NCBI GenBank assembly: GCA_002256395.1
Contig: NKJG01000001.1
Coordinates: 620,001 to 684,000 of the forward strand
Direction of reading: 5' to 3'
DNA from: Bacteroidetes bacterium B1(2017)
Lineage (GTDB): Bacteria > Bacteroidota > Bacteroidia > UKL13-3
Length of the DNA stretch: 64,000 bases
The notes beneath the pieces are model-generated. The model saw nothing but the letters and a program-made list of their open reading frames with translations, searched no databases and was not told the origin of the DNA. The translations under genes and the position numbers were made by a program. Of this stretch, positions 45,989-56,792 are shown piece by piece. Numbering within the stretch: the stretch's first letter is position 1; every line of letters starts with the position of its first letter.

Positions 45989-46003
45989 GTTTTATCCAAT
46001 TCT

Positions 46004-47668
<1,665 letters not shown>

Positions 47669-47819
47669 TCAAAAAATCGTTAATCTATTTGTTTTAAGAT
47701 TTAGGGTCAAAAATCAAATTGTTTGCAAAAATTTCAAAAAATATGGCATTTATCGCAACTGCCGATTTTTAAACAATCGGAAAAACCCACAAACTAGAAA
47801 ATCTAAAAGCGGATGGGGC

Positions 47820-47898
47820 AAAAAAAAACGGGGTCGGTTACCCGAACCCCGCTTTAGCCTATGAAACAAATTGCACTCTACCCCTAGATGCAATTATC
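47820..47898 (-). repeat. Structured repeat, copy 1 (candidate small RNA)
   Basis: Read on the minus strand, the unit has a 5' stem-loop (ATTGCA/TGCAAT arms with inner TCTA/TAGA and a GGGG loop), a fixed linker (TTGTTTCATAGGCTAAAG), then CGGGG-T-TCGG-GTAA-CCGA-CCCCG followed by a T-run, i.e. an intrinsic terminator with a GNRA tetraloop. About 79 bases long. It is the first of three tandem copies between the efflux operon and the ABC-F gene. Confidence 0.75.
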
Positions 47899-47974
47899 TT
47901 ATTAACTGGAGCAATTATATGAATTGCTGCAAGTTAGGTTTTTGACCAATTCAACTAAAAGAACAATTTGTGGT

Positions 47975-48051
47975 AAAAAACGGGGTCGGTTACCCGAACC
48001 CCGCTTTAGCCTATGAAACAAATTGCACATCTACCCCTAGGTGCAATTATC
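47975..48051 (-). repeat. Structured repeat, copy 2 (candidate small RNA)
   Basis: Same layout as copy 1, 152 bp away. The first stem carries paired changes: the arm that is TGCAAT preceded by A in copies 1 and 3 is GTGCAAT here, pairing with ATTGCAC, so base pairing is kept while sequence changes. The terminator hairpin and GTAA loop equal copy 1. The sequence between copies is not conserved except for a short CTTGCAG on the minus strand upstream of copies 1 and 2. Confidence 0.75.
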
Positions 48052-48155
48052 TTAAATAATACTCTAGCTAAAACTGCTATAGATTATTGAATTTTCTACC
48101 TGCAAGGTACAATTTTAAACTATACAAAAAAAATAAAACAATGTACAATTAAAGT

Positions 48156-48233
48156 AAAAAAAACGGGGTCGGTTTCCCGAACCCCGCTTTAGCCTATGAA
48201 ACAAATTGCACTCTACCCCTAGATGCAATTATC
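48156..48233 (-). repeat. Structured repeat, copy 3, at the 3' end of the efflux operon
   Basis: This copy begins about 14 bases after the stop codon of the RND pump gene, so it forms the 3' untranslated region and terminator of that operon. The terminator tetraloop is GAAA instead of GTAA, another GNRA sequence, with unchanged stems. Copies 1 and 2 lie further downstream on the same strand. Confidence 0.75.
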
Positions 48234-48246
48234 GTTGTTTGGTGCA

Positions 48247-51200
48247 CTACTTGTGTTTAACAAGTGGCACATCAAATCTTATTTTTAATTTGTTTGACAA
48301 TAATAACATGACAGGAACTAATATCAAAGTTAAAAATGTTGCAAAACTTAAACCAAAAATCATTGTCCAGCTCAAAGGACCCCAAAAGGCAACATTATCG
48401 CCACCAAAATGGATATGCGGGTTTAAGTGAGTAAATAAAGATACGAAATCAATATTTAAACCAACTGCCAAAGGAATTAAACCTAGGATTGTTGCCGAAG
48501 CAGTTAAAATAACAGGAGTCATCCTGGTTTTACCCGCCTCAATAATAGCCTCTTTCATTTCCATTCCTTGTTCCATTAGCAAATCTGTAAACTCAACCAA
48601 AAGGATACCATTCCTAACTACAATACCTGCAAGTGCAATAACTCCCACCCCTGTCATTACTACAGAGATGCTCATGTTGAATATAAATAAGCCTAATAAA
48701 ACTCCAATGATACTAAAGAATATCTCCACGAAAATTATCAGTGGCTTAGAGATTGAATTAAACTGAGTGACAAGAATTAAGAAAATCAACCCAAAAGAAA
48801 TAAGCATGGCTTTACCAAGGAAAGCGCCAGTTTCTTTTTGTTTTTCTTGCTCACCAGTTAAGGTTACATTAACATCTGGTGGTAGAGGATACCTCTTAAC
48901 AGCTTTTTGAATTTTTGCTACAATTTCATTCGCATTAAAACCACTTAATACATTTGAAGAAATGGTTACCATACGTTTTTGGTTTTTGCGTTTAATACCA
49001 CCAAAGGTATTTCCATAAGAAACCTTAGCTACTGAAGAAAGTGGAATTTGACGAATCTGTCCGCCCATATTCATATCTCTATAGGTAATTTTTAAATTCA
49101 TTAATGCATTAATATTATTACGCTGGTCAAATGCATAGCGCAATTGAATTGGGTAATCGTCTTTCGCATCCTTGAATTTTGAAACCTCTGTACCAAAAAT
49201 TGCATCACGCAATTCTTTTCCAATAATTGCAGTAGAAATACCTTCACGATTGGCTCTCTCGCGATCAATTTCAATTACGATTTCAGGCTTGTTTGTTTGC
49301 AAATCTGATTTAAGTTCTTCAATACCTGGTATCGCTAATGAATCCAAATAACGCTTAATATCTTTTGATGCCAAAGTTAATTGTTCAAATTCATCCGCTG
49401 TAATTTCAATATTAATAGGTTTACCAGTTGGAGGACCACCTTGCTCTTGTTCCACTGTAATTTCTGCTCCTGGTACACCTTTTACAGCATCTCTAATCTT
49501 ATCCAAATACTCAACCGTTGATTTACCATCACGTTCGCCAAATGGAACAAATGCCACTGTTACCTTACCCAAATGTGGGCTCGTGCTAAAATCAAAACTT
49601 TGAGGATTATTTGCACCAATTGCCACGTTTGAAATAACAGATTCTACAATTGGATTTGAGTCTCCAACTACAGCATAAATTCTATCTTCTATTATATGTG
49701 TAATTGAATCAGTATAAACTTGATCTGTTCCTATTGGTAAAGAAATATAGGTATAAACAAAGTTTGGATCACTTTTAGGGAAGAAAACCACCTTTGGGCT
49801 TCTTACCATGGTAAGGCCAATTGAGAAAATGAATAAAGCAACTGTACCTACTAAAACCCAAATTGGACGATTTCCTTTTAATACGATAATCAAAAAGTTC
49901 TTATATCTTTCTTGGAACCTAGGCCATGTTTTGTTCTGGAATGTTTCAATAACTTGGTGCAATACAAATCGGTTCAAACAGTATAAACCATATAATGTTA
50001 ATACTAAATTTCCTAGACCAATATTATGTGCTAAATAGGAAAGTAAAATAATTACTCCAAATACAATAGAAGTAATCTTGAATCCTTTGGTAATTTTTCT
50101 TTTCTCTTCTCCTTCGTGGTGAGGCTTCATAAAATCTACCGCAAACACTGGATTGATAATATAAGCAACCAATAGTGAGGCCAATAAAGTAACAATTAAA
50201 GTAATAGGTAAATAAAACATAAACTTACCAATTACACCTTGCCAAAATGCCAATGGAATAAAAGGAGCTAAGGTTGTTAAAGTACCAGATAATACTGGCA
50301 TAAACACCTCGCCCGCCGCCATTTTAGCTGCTTGTTTTATGGGGACCTTTCCGTGATCAAAAATACGGTGAGTGTTTTCAATTACCACAATTGCATCATC
50401 CACAACAATACCTAAGGCAAGTAAGAATGAAAATAATACAATCATGTTTAAGGTAAAGCCAAGAACTGGCATGATTAAGAAGGCAACAAACATGGATAGA
50501 GGAACCGACATGGCCACAAAAATGGCATTGGTTGTTCCCATGAAGAACATAAGAATGATGGTTACAAGGATAAAACCAATGATGATTGTATTAATTAAAT
50601 CGTCTAGTGTTACTTTGGTTTTATCAGATTGATCGCCAGTGATAGTTACCTTTAATCCTTTAGGAAAATGGTTATCCTGCATTTCTTTGGCAACCTCTTT
50701 AATCTTATCAGAAGCATCAATTAAGTTTTGGCCACTTTTCTTAATGACATTAATTGTAACAACGTTATCATGATCAAGACGAGCATAACTTTCTTTCTCT
50801 TTAAAACCATCGGTAATGGTGGCAATATCCTTCAGGTAAATAGTTGCTCCACTAGCCGAACGAATAATAATATCTCCTATTTTCTTAGGGTCGGTATATT
50901 GACCAATAACGTTAATTGAGCGCTTTAATCCATCCATTTTAATTTGACCACCAGAGATAGTCATATTCTCATACTTCACAGCACTTTCAATATCGCGCAT
51001 GGTTACATCTGCAACTTGCATTTTGTACATGTCCACATCAATTTGCATTTCTTTATCCAATGCACCAACAATATCGCAACGAGTAATCTCTGAAAGGCCT
51101 TCAATTTTATCCTTTAAATCATCGGCATAATCCTTTAATTTATCCAAGGGATAATCACCAGAAAGATGCACATTCATGATAGGCATTTGAGACACATCAA

Positions 51201-51615
51201 TATCAATTACCTCTGGTTCACGAGTTAAATCAGTAGGCAAATCTTTACGAGCTTTATCAACCGCATCCTTTACTCTTTGTTTAGCAACTGGAACGTCAAC
51301 ATCGGTATTAAACTCAATATTAATCATTGAGAAATCTTGAATAGAAGAGCTATTTACCTGTTTCACTCCACTAATTGATTTCACTTGTTTCTCAATATGT
51401 TTTGTTACCAAGTTCTCCATATCTTTTGGAGAGGTACCTGCATAGATTGTATTCACTAAAATTTGTGGAAACACAACCTCAGGAAATTGCTCTTTAGGCA
51501 AACTATTATAACTCATTAAACCAGCAAGGGTAATAATGATAGTCATAATATATACGCTGGTTTTATTATTAATAGCCCAGCTCGATGGTTTAAATTCTTT
51601 TATTTTATCTAGCAT
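48247..51615 (-). CDS. RND-family efflux pump, inner-membrane permease
   Basis: An 1122-residue AcrB-type proton-driven transporter. It has an N-terminal transmembrane helix, two large periplasmic porter domains, and two blocks of helices. The paired aspartates of TM4 are present (GIVVDDAIVVIEN, near residue 405); the TM10 position that is Lys in AcrB is Arg here (VRNGILLVEF). An insertion of about 45 residues near 505-550, between TM6 and TM7, adds two hydrophobic segments not found in E. coli AcrB. It is the last gene of a tetR-tolC-adaptor-pump operon. The substrate is unknown; likely drugs or other small hydrophobic molecules. Confidence 0.95.
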   Translation of the reverse strand: MLDKIKEFKPSSWAINNKTSVYIMTIIITLAGLMSYNSLPKEQFPEVVFPQILVNTIYAGTSPKDMENLVTKHIEKQVKSISGVKQVNSSSIQDFSMINIEFNTDVDVPVAKQRVKDAVDKARKDLPTDLTREPEVIDIDVSQMPIMNVHLSGDYPLDKLKDYADDLKDKIEGLSEITRCDIVGALDKEMQIDVDMYKMQVADVTMRDIESAVKYENMTISGGQIKMDGLKRSINVIGQYTDPKKIGDIIIRSASGATIYLKDIATITDGFKEKESYARLDHDNVVTINVIKKSGQNLIDASDKIKEVAKEMQDNHFPKGLKVTITGDQSDKTKVTLDDLINTIIIGFILVTIILMFFMGTTNAIFVAMSVPLSMFVAFLIMPVLGFTLNMIVLFSFLLALGIVVDDAIVVIENTHRIFDHGKVPIKQAAKMAAGEVFMPVLSGTLTTLAPFIPLAFWQGVIGKFMFYLPITLIVTLLASLLVAYIINPVFAVDFMKPHHEGEEKRKITKGFKITSIVFGVIILLSYLAHNIGLGNLVLTLYGLYCLNRFVLHQVIETFQNKTWPRFQERYKNFLIIVLKGNRPIWVLVGTVALFIFSIGLTMVRSPKVVFFPKSDPNFVYTYISLPIGTDQVYTDSITHIIEDRIYAVVGDSNPIVESVISNVAIGANNPQSFDFSTSPHLGKVTVAFVPFGERDGKSTVEYLDKIRDAVKGVPGAEITVEQEQGGPPTGKPINIEITADEFEQLTLASKDIKRYLDSLAIPGIEELKSDLQTNKPEIVIEIDRERANREGISTAIIGKELRDAIFGTEVSKFKDAKDDYPIQLRYAFDQRNNINALMNLKITYRDMNMGGQIRQIPLSSVAKVSYGNTFGGIKRKNQKRMVTISSNVLSGFNANEIVAKIQKAVKRYPLPPDVNVTLTGEQEKQKETGAFLGKAMLISFGLIFLILVTQFNSISKPLIIFVEIFFSIIGVLLGLFIFNMSISVVMTGVGVIALAGIVVRNGILLVEFTDLLMEQGMEMKEAIIEAGKTRMTPVILTASATILGLIPLAVGLNIDFVSLFTHLNPHIHFGGDNVAFWGPLSWTMIFGLSFATFLTLILVPVMLLLSNKLKIRFDVPLVKHK

Positions 51616-51649
51616 AATTGTTTTATTAATTTAACTCTAAACAATGCTA

Positions 51650-52789
51650 TTAATATTTAATAAGTTCGTTATCGTTTAAATCTTGATAACCTGTTGTAAT
51701 TAGCAAGTCGCCTTTTTCTAAACCAGATAAAACCTCTGCTTTATCTTGATAAATCTTACCAACTTTAACTGATTTCTTAATGGCAACTTGTTTTCCATTT
51801 ACTACTTGGGCAACAACTACGTGTGTTCCATTCTCTGTTTTTTGAATGGTATTTATAGGCACAACGATTGCATTTTTAGATTGATAATCCATAACCTTAA
51901 AAACACAAATCATGTTTGGAATAAAGTTCTTTTCAGTAGGTAATTTAGCCTCAATGGTGAAGGTGCGATTCATTTGATTGATTACTCTTGAGGTAAATGA
52001 TATTGTTGAACTTACTTCTTGATTATTAAGATCTGGGAACATTAATTTAACAAAATTACCTTCTTGAATTTGGCTAGCATATGTTTCGGCCACATCGGCT
52101 TTTGCTTTTAAATCTGAGAAGTTTACCACTCTAAAACAAGGAACACCAGGCGCAATATTTTGACCAATTTTGATAAACACTTCATCAATATTGCCATTGA
52201 TAGGCGACTTAATTTTATACATATCTAAATTTTCATTTAGTGTGTTTAATTTTTGTTCTAAAGATTCCTTATTATTTTTAGCACTTAGGTATTGAACTTC
52301 AGTTCCAACTTGCTTTTCCCATAAAGCTTTTTGCTTATTAAATACATCGGTAGCAAACCTTAAGTTCACTTTTAAATCTTCAATTTGTCTACGAATAATT
52401 TCTCCATCTAACTCGGCAAGTACTTGATCTTTCTTTACTGCTGAACCAGATTTAACAAGAACCTTAACAACAGGACCCATTGCACGAGCACTAATAGTGG
52501 TATTTTGATCGCCATCAATTCTACCTTGTACATCAATAAAATGATCAAAACTTGCAGTAGCAATTGGAGTTACTACCACATATTTAACTCGGTCGCTATT
52601 TTTGGCGCTGGTATCACCTAAGGCAATAATTTCTTCTTCAAGAGTCTTGATTTCAGAAGTAATTTCAGCTTTTTGAGTTTTTAATTTCTCAACTTTTTCT
52701 TTCAACTTTTCAACTTTATTGCTGTCTCCGCAAGAAGTTAAGATGCTAATTCCTAGGATCAGCACAAATACATTTACTATTCTTTTCAT
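51650..52789 (-). CDS. RND efflux periplasmic adaptor (membrane fusion lipoprotein)
   Basis: A 379-residue HlyD/AcrA-type adaptor. A lipoprotein signal peptide with lipobox LTSC (Cys20) is followed by a coiled coil (about 25-60), the lipoyl-like halves (ARAMGPVVKVLVKSGSAVKKDQVLAELD; YKIKSPINGNIDEVFIKIGQ), a helical hairpin and the beta-barrel and membrane-proximal domains. It links the TolC-type channel upstream to the RND pump downstream (gaps of 26 and 34 bases). Confidence 0.95.
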   Translation of the reverse strand: MKRIVNVFVLILGISILTSCGDSNKVEKLKEKVEKLKTQKAEITSEIKTLEEEIIALGDTSAKNSDRVKYVVVTPIATASFDHFIDVQGRIDGDQNTTISARAMGPVVKVLVKSGSAVKKDQVLAELDGEIIRRQIEDLKVNLRFATDVFNKQKALWEKQVGTEVQYLSAKNNKESLEQKLNTLNENLDMYKIKSPINGNIDEVFIKIGQNIAPGVPCFRVVNFSDLKAKADVAETYASQIQEGNFVKLMFPDLNNQEVSSTISFTSRVINQMNRTFTIEAKLPTEKNFIPNMICVFKVMDYQSKNAIVVPINTIQKTENGTHVVVAQVVNGKQVAIKKSVKVGKIYQDKAEVLSGLEKGDLLITTGYQDLNDNELIKY

Positions 52790-52815
52790 ATACTATTAAG
52801 TGTTATTTTTTATAA

Positions 52816-54162
52816 TTATTTAATTTGACCCAAGGCTTTTTTCAACTCCATTTCGGCAACGAAATATTCGTACACAGTTGTTAAAAGGTTGGTTCGGGCA
52901 TTTTCTAAATCTGTTTGTGCAGTAGTTAATTCTAAGCTTGAACCAACACCGTTCTTGTACTTAATTTCCATTTTATCATAGATATCCTGAGCCAATTTTA
53001 AATTGCCTCTTTGAATTTCTAATTGTTGGCTAGAGCGTAAGAAATTTGCTTTAGATTGATATACTTGTTGATTAATAACATTCTCAAAGTTTTTGATGTC
53101 ATTTTCTGTTTTAGCGATACCTATTTTTGCCTGTTGGGTTTGAGCATTTTTTCTGAATCCATCAAAAATTGGAACCGTCATGTTTAAGCCAATATTTGTT
53201 CCTGGATAGAACTCCTTATACAACTTGCTAAATGAATCACCGAATGCATTTTCTGTATGTGAAGCAAAGGCATATAAAGAAGGTAAATAACCAACAGTAT
53301 ATCTCTTTCTATCCAAATTGTTTAGAGACAATTGTTGTTGCAACATTTTGTATTCTACACGATTTCCATAACTTACCTTTTCGTCAGCAGGAACAGCCAC
53401 TTTAGAGTCTTCGTATAACTTTTCTAAGCCATCAGTAAGTACTATACTATCGGCAACACCAAGGCCCATTTGAAGTTTCAAAACCATTTTAGCAATTTCT
53501 TTTTGATCGTGCATCTTTTCTTTTTGAAGCATAAGGTTTGACAGTTGCAAGGCCAAGCGATCCACATCTACTTTTTCTGAGAAACCATTCTTGTAGAATT
53601 GGTCAATATCTGATTTCGTTTTTTGAAGGCTTGTAATGTTTTTGCCCATCATATTTTCATTTGACTCTAATAAAAGAACCATGTAATAGGCTTTTGAAAC
53701 ATTTACTTCGGTTTCTATTTCGGTGCGAGAAACATTTAACTGAGCCAGATTTACAAATTCTTTTGAAGCTTTAACGCCTAAGAAGAAAGTACCATCAAAA
53801 ATTAATTGGTTGGCGCTAACAGATAAGCTACTGGTAAACGGACGAGCAAAAGAAAACTTCAAGTAGGGCTCACTGCTCATAGCCGGATACAAGAAATTAG
53901 GAATAACCTGTTGTGCAATTTGGGTATTATTAATAAGGTTTGCACTACCATTAATCTGAGGCAATCCTAAGGCAAAAATCTCATTCACCTTTTTCTGGCT
54001 AGAAATAACGTCTAGCTTGTTGTTCTTTAAGGTGTAATTGTACTTTTTGGCATAGTCAACGGCCTCTTTTAGTGAGAAGCTTTGGGCTTGATTTTGTTGG
54101 GCAAAACCTAATTGGCTCAATAGAACCATTAGGCTTAACAAAATGCTGTTTCTAAAATTCAT
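52816..54162 (-). CDS. TolC-family outer-membrane efflux channel
   Basis: A 448-residue protein with a signal peptide (MNFRNSILLSLMVLLSQLGFAQ) and two OEP repeats of long coiled-coil helices and short beta-strands (NVSKAYYMVLLLESN ... YQSKANFLRSSQQLEIQRGNLKLA). It forms the outer-membrane duct of the tripartite pump. It follows the TetR gene by 14 bases and precedes the adaptor gene in the same operon. Confidence 0.95.
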   Translation of the reverse strand: MNFRNSILLSLMVLLSQLGFAQQNQAQSFSLKEAVDYAKKYNYTLKNNKLDVISSQKKVNEIFALGLPQINGSANLINNTQIAQQVIPNFLYPAMSSEPYLKFSFARPFTSSLSVSANQLIFDGTFFLGVKASKEFVNLAQLNVSRTEIETEVNVSKAYYMVLLLESNENMMGKNITSLQKTKSDIDQFYKNGFSEKVDVDRLALQLSNLMLQKEKMHDQKEIAKMVLKLQMGLGVADSIVLTDGLEKLYEDSKVAVPADEKVSYGNRVEYKMLQQQLSLNNLDRKRYTVGYLPSLYAFASHTENAFGDSFSKLYKEFYPGTNIGLNMTVPIFDGFRKNAQTQQAKIGIAKTENDIKNFENVINQQVYQSKANFLRSSQQLEIQRGNLKLAQDIYDKMEIKYKNGVGSSLELTTAQTDLENARTNLLTTVYEYFVAEMELKKALGQIK

Positions 54163-54176
54163 ATTTACTGTGTATA

Positions 54177-54794
54177 TTAATTAGTTTGATATAAGTTACT
54201 TTTTTGCAATACTTTCATGCCTTTTTCGGTACAAATTGAGCGCAAGTGATAGCGCATCATTTCTGAATGTACCAATTTAAAATCATAGCTGGTTGTGGTA
54301 TAATTATCTGGATTCATCATAAAATCTACCAAGTGAATATAGAATTTGGCTGTTAAGCTATTATCAATATTTGCATGGTAATATCCTTGTTCTTTCCCTT
54401 TAATAATGTTTTCCAAAACCTGATTATAAATAAACTCAATTCTAAAATGGTTCAATTTATCCCAAGTAGGTTTGAAATACTTTTTAAGATCGAATAAGAT
54501 ACTTTGATTAATTTGCTTCTTTAAATCGCTAAAAGAATCTGTTATCATTAACATAAACTCAACCGGATTGTTTACCCCTCCGCATATTTCTTGGCATTGC
54601 AATTCTTCTGCAACGATATGCCTTACCACAGTTTGATCGACTAAACTAGTTTTGTCTTCGAAGAACTGATACAGTGTTTTCTTTGAAATTCCCAACTCAC
54701 GGGCAATATCGTCCATGGTAATACTTTTGAACCCGTATTTGAGAAACAATGCCTCCGCCCCATTCAGTATCTTATTTTTAACATCATCCGACAT
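54177..54794 (-). CDS. TetR/AcrR-family regulator of the efflux operon
   Basis: A 205-residue regulator: an N-terminal TetR helix-turn-helix at 8-55 (ITMDDIARELGISKKTLYQFFEDK) and a helical ligand-binding domain. It is the first gene of the efflux operon and presumably represses it until an inducer binds. A 38-bp palindrome at 54841-54878, upstream of its -7 element, is the likely operator. Confidence 0.95.
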   Translation of the reverse strand: MSDDVKNKILNGAEALFLKYGFKSITMDDIARELGISKKTLYQFFEDKTSLVDQTVVRHIVAEELQCQEICGGVNNPVEFMLMITDSFSDLKKQINQSILFDLKKYFKPTWDKLNHFRIEFIYNQVLENIIKGKEQGYYHANIDNSLTAKFYIHLVDFMMNPDNYTTTSYDFKLVHSEMMRYHLRSICTEKGMKVLQKSNLYQTN

Positions 54795-54820
54795 GTTTCA
54801 ACATTTTATTTTTACGGCTA

Positions 54821-54828
54821 CAAATGTA
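54821..54828 (-). promoter_or_regulatory. -7 element of the tetR-efflux operon promoter
   Basis: The minus strand reads TACATTTG, a perfect TAnnTTTG, 27 bases upstream of the TetR start codon. The usual -33 position falls in the right-hand neighbourhood occupied by the palindrome at 54841-54878. Confidence 0.65.
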
Positions 54829-54840
54829 AGTACAAAAAAA

Positions 54841-54878
54841 ACAATGGAAACTTTTATAATATAAAAAGTTTCCATTGT
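54841..54878. promoter_or_regulatory. Palindromic TetR operator
   Basis: Two perfect 15-bp arms, ACAATGGAAACTTTT and AAAAGTTTCCATTGT, are separated by 8 bp. The palindrome begins 13 bp upstream of the -7 element of tetR and covers its -33 position, so binding would block the efflux promoter. As an alternative it might work as a hairpin, but no T-run follows on the plus strand. Confidence 0.7.
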
Positions 54879-54962
54879 TTCGTATGTTTCTGATTTAGAG
54901 TGAAATTATTTTGTGTTAATTTTTTGGTTCGAGCCAAGTGAAACCCTAATTTTACACCCCGA

Positions 54963-55601
54963 ATGGAAAACAGACCTTTTCTGGTGGGAATTTCGGGTGG
55001 CAGTGCCAGTGGCAAAACATCCTTTTTAAAGGCTTTAAAGGAGCGCTTCACAGAACGTGAAGTATGCATTATCTCTCAAGACAACTATTATAAGCTAGCT
55101 TTTGAGCATCAATTGGATGAAAACGGCCATATTAACTTTGACCTGCCAGAGTGTGTAGATTTGGATGCCTTTGCAGAGGATTTATCCAAACTTCATAGAG
55201 GTGAAACCATTTATCGTCATGAATATTTGTTTCAGCACGAGAACCAGCAAGGAGAGTTATTGACTTTTAAGCCTGCTCCTATTATAGTTTGTGAGGGCTT
55301 ATTTATCTTTTATTACGAGCGTATTTTTAATCAATTTGATTTAAAGATATTTATTAGCGCAGAGGAAGAAATTGCCTTAGAGCGCAGGTTAAAACGCGAC
55401 GTTGCAGAGCGAAATATTAGTGAAGAGTTTGTGTTGTACCAATGGAAAAACCATGTTCTGCCTAGTTATCGCAAATATTTATTGCCATTTATGGCTCAGG
55501 CCGATTTAATCATAAATAACAATACTCACTTCAAAAACAGTTTGCAGGTAGTATCTGACTTTTTATACACCAAACAATCAAAAATTGGCCTTAGCCGCTA
55601 A
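54963..55601 (+). CDS. udk: Uridine kinase
   Basis: A 212-residue P-loop kinase: Walker A GGSASGKTS (12-20), the SQDNYYK substrate motif, FDLPECVDLDAF, and a LID region (ERRLKRDVAERN). It phosphorylates uridine and cytidine with ATP or GTP in pyrimidine salvage. An imperfect palindrome TTGGTTCGAGCCAA lies 26 bases upstream of the ATG. Its 3' end overlaps the convergent ExbD gene by 11 bases. Confidence 0.93.
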   Translation: MENRPFLVGISGGSASGKTSFLKALKERFTEREVCIISQDNYYKLAFEHQLDENGHINFDLPECVDLDAFAEDLSKLHRGETIYRHEYLFQHENQQGELLTFKPAPIIVCEGLFIFYYERIFNQFDLKIFISAEEEIALERRLKRDVAERNISEEFVLYQWKNHVLPSYRKYLLPFMAQADLIINNNTHFKNSLQVVSDFLYTKQSKIGLSR

Positions 55602-55992
55602 TTGGCTGAGTAGCCATTACAATGCGCGTTTTAAGTTTTGTACCGGTAGCCAACACATCTACAAGATCTTGAATAGTAAGCGTGGCATCCATTCTTAAAA
55701 CAATGGTTAGTTCGGGTTGATTTTTAAGCATTCCAGCAATGGTTGTTTCTAAATTGGCAGGAATAATTAATTTATCATCTAAATAATATTCTTTCTCCTT
55801 GGTAATGGTAAGGTTAACTTGAAATTTGTTTGTAGCCTGGGTTGGAGTTGCTTTAGGTAATAATACCTTAATAACACTTGGGTTTGCTAGGGTTGAAATA
55901 ATCAAGAAAAACAAGAGCAAAAAGAACATAATATCGTTGAGAGAGGATGTTGCCACCTCTGCCTCGAAACGTTTTTTTCTTCTAAAATTCAT
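55591..55992 (-). CDS. exbD: ExbD/TolR-family biopolymer transport protein
   Basis: A 133-residue protein with one N-terminal transmembrane helix (IMFFLLLFFLIISTL), preceded by the SSLNDI segment that normally carries the proton-conducting aspartate (D19), and a periplasmic domain. With the ExbB/TolQ homologue upstream (16 bases apart) it forms an inner-membrane proton-driven motor that energises TonB-type or Tol-type functions or gliding-like processes. No TonB gene is adjacent. Confidence 0.92.
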   Translation of the reverse strand: MNFRRKKRFEAEVATSSLNDIMFFLLLFFLIISTLANPSVIKVLLPKATPTQATNKFQVNLTITKEKEYYLDDKLIIPANLETTIAGMLKNQPELTIVLRMDATLTIQDLVDVLATGTKLKTRIVMATQPISG

Positions 55993-56008
55993 ACTCGTTT
56001 GTATTTAC

Positions 56009-56632
56009 CTAACTTTCTAACACATCAATAAAATCAACGGCTGTAGCTTGCATTTTATGGTTAAATCGATCTATTCTGCTATTTAAAAAATGATAGCCTG
56101 TATAAGCTAGTACACCTACAACTAAACCCGCACCTGAGGTAATCATTTTAACGTATAAACCACCTGCAATTACATCAATAGAAACATTGTTACTTTGAGC
56201 GATATCATAAAATATTTTGATAATACCACCAATGGTACCAATAAACCCAAGCATGGGCGCAATACCAGCAGTTAAACCCAAAAAGCTCATGTTTTTTTCT
56301 ACTTTATCAAGCTCAAGACCAGCTGCACTTTCCATGGCACTTTCAATATCTTTGATAGGCTTACCAATACGGTTCACCCCTTTTTCAATAACTCTACTGA
56401 TAGGAGAATTTAGTCGTTGGCAGTATGCTTTAGCTGCCTTAATATCGCCTTTACCAAGCAAATCTTTCATATTATTCATAAAGTTTGCCTCTAGTTTGTA
56501 GGCATTATTTATGTAGATAAAGCGCTCAATTATAAAATAGATGCTTAAAATTGAAAGCAATCCGATTGGGATCATAATAACCCCGCCTTTAAAAATTAAA
56601 AAGAATAAACTTAAGCCTTCTTGGTTTTCCAT
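56009..56632 (-). CDS. exbB: MotA/TolQ/ExbB proton channel family protein
   Basis: A 207-residue protein with three transmembrane helices: an N-terminal one (GGVIMIPIGLLSILSIYFIIERF), then a pair near the C-terminus containing LGLTAGIAPMLGFIGTIGGII and ITSGAGLVVGVLAYTGYHFL, the hallmark of ExbB/TolQ. It is the first gene of a two-gene unit with exbD. Confidence 0.93.
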   Translation of the reverse strand: MENQEGLSLFFLIFKGGVIMIPIGLLSILSIYFIIERFIYINNAYKLEANFMNNMKDLLGKGDIKAAKAYCQRLNSPISRVIEKGVNRIGKPIKDIESAMESAAGLELDKVEKNMSFLGLTAGIAPMLGFIGTIGGIIKIFYDIAQSNNVSIDVIAGGLYVKMITSGAGLVVGVLAYTGYHFLNSRIDRFNHKMQATAVDFIDVLES

Positions 56633-56792
56633 AAAATAAGTACTTTATTGAGTTAACGAAACTATACCGAAGGATGGTATTTTAGGGTTTCACTTACCCA
56701 CAGATTGTATAAAGTTGGGTGTGAAATTCAAAAAAAATGGGCAAAAAAAAGCAAATCAACTGATTCTCTGATGTTTTAATGTTTGTTGTTTT

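Noticed and set aside
47770..47792. Short inverted repeat CCGATT/AATCGG upstream of the ABC-F gene
   Set aside because: The stem is only 6-7 bp, it is not repeated elsewhere, and it stands in no fixed relation to a promoter element that I can recognise.
47820..48233. Three spaced repeats considered as a CRISPR array
   Set aside because: The repeats are about 78 bases long with structure, the gaps are of unequal length (about 76 and 104 bases), and there are only three copies and no cas genes.
54924..54937. GGTTCGAGCC resembling a tRNA T-loop
   Set aside because: No acceptor, D or anticodon stems can be built around it; it is better explained as an imperfect palindrome upstream of udk.
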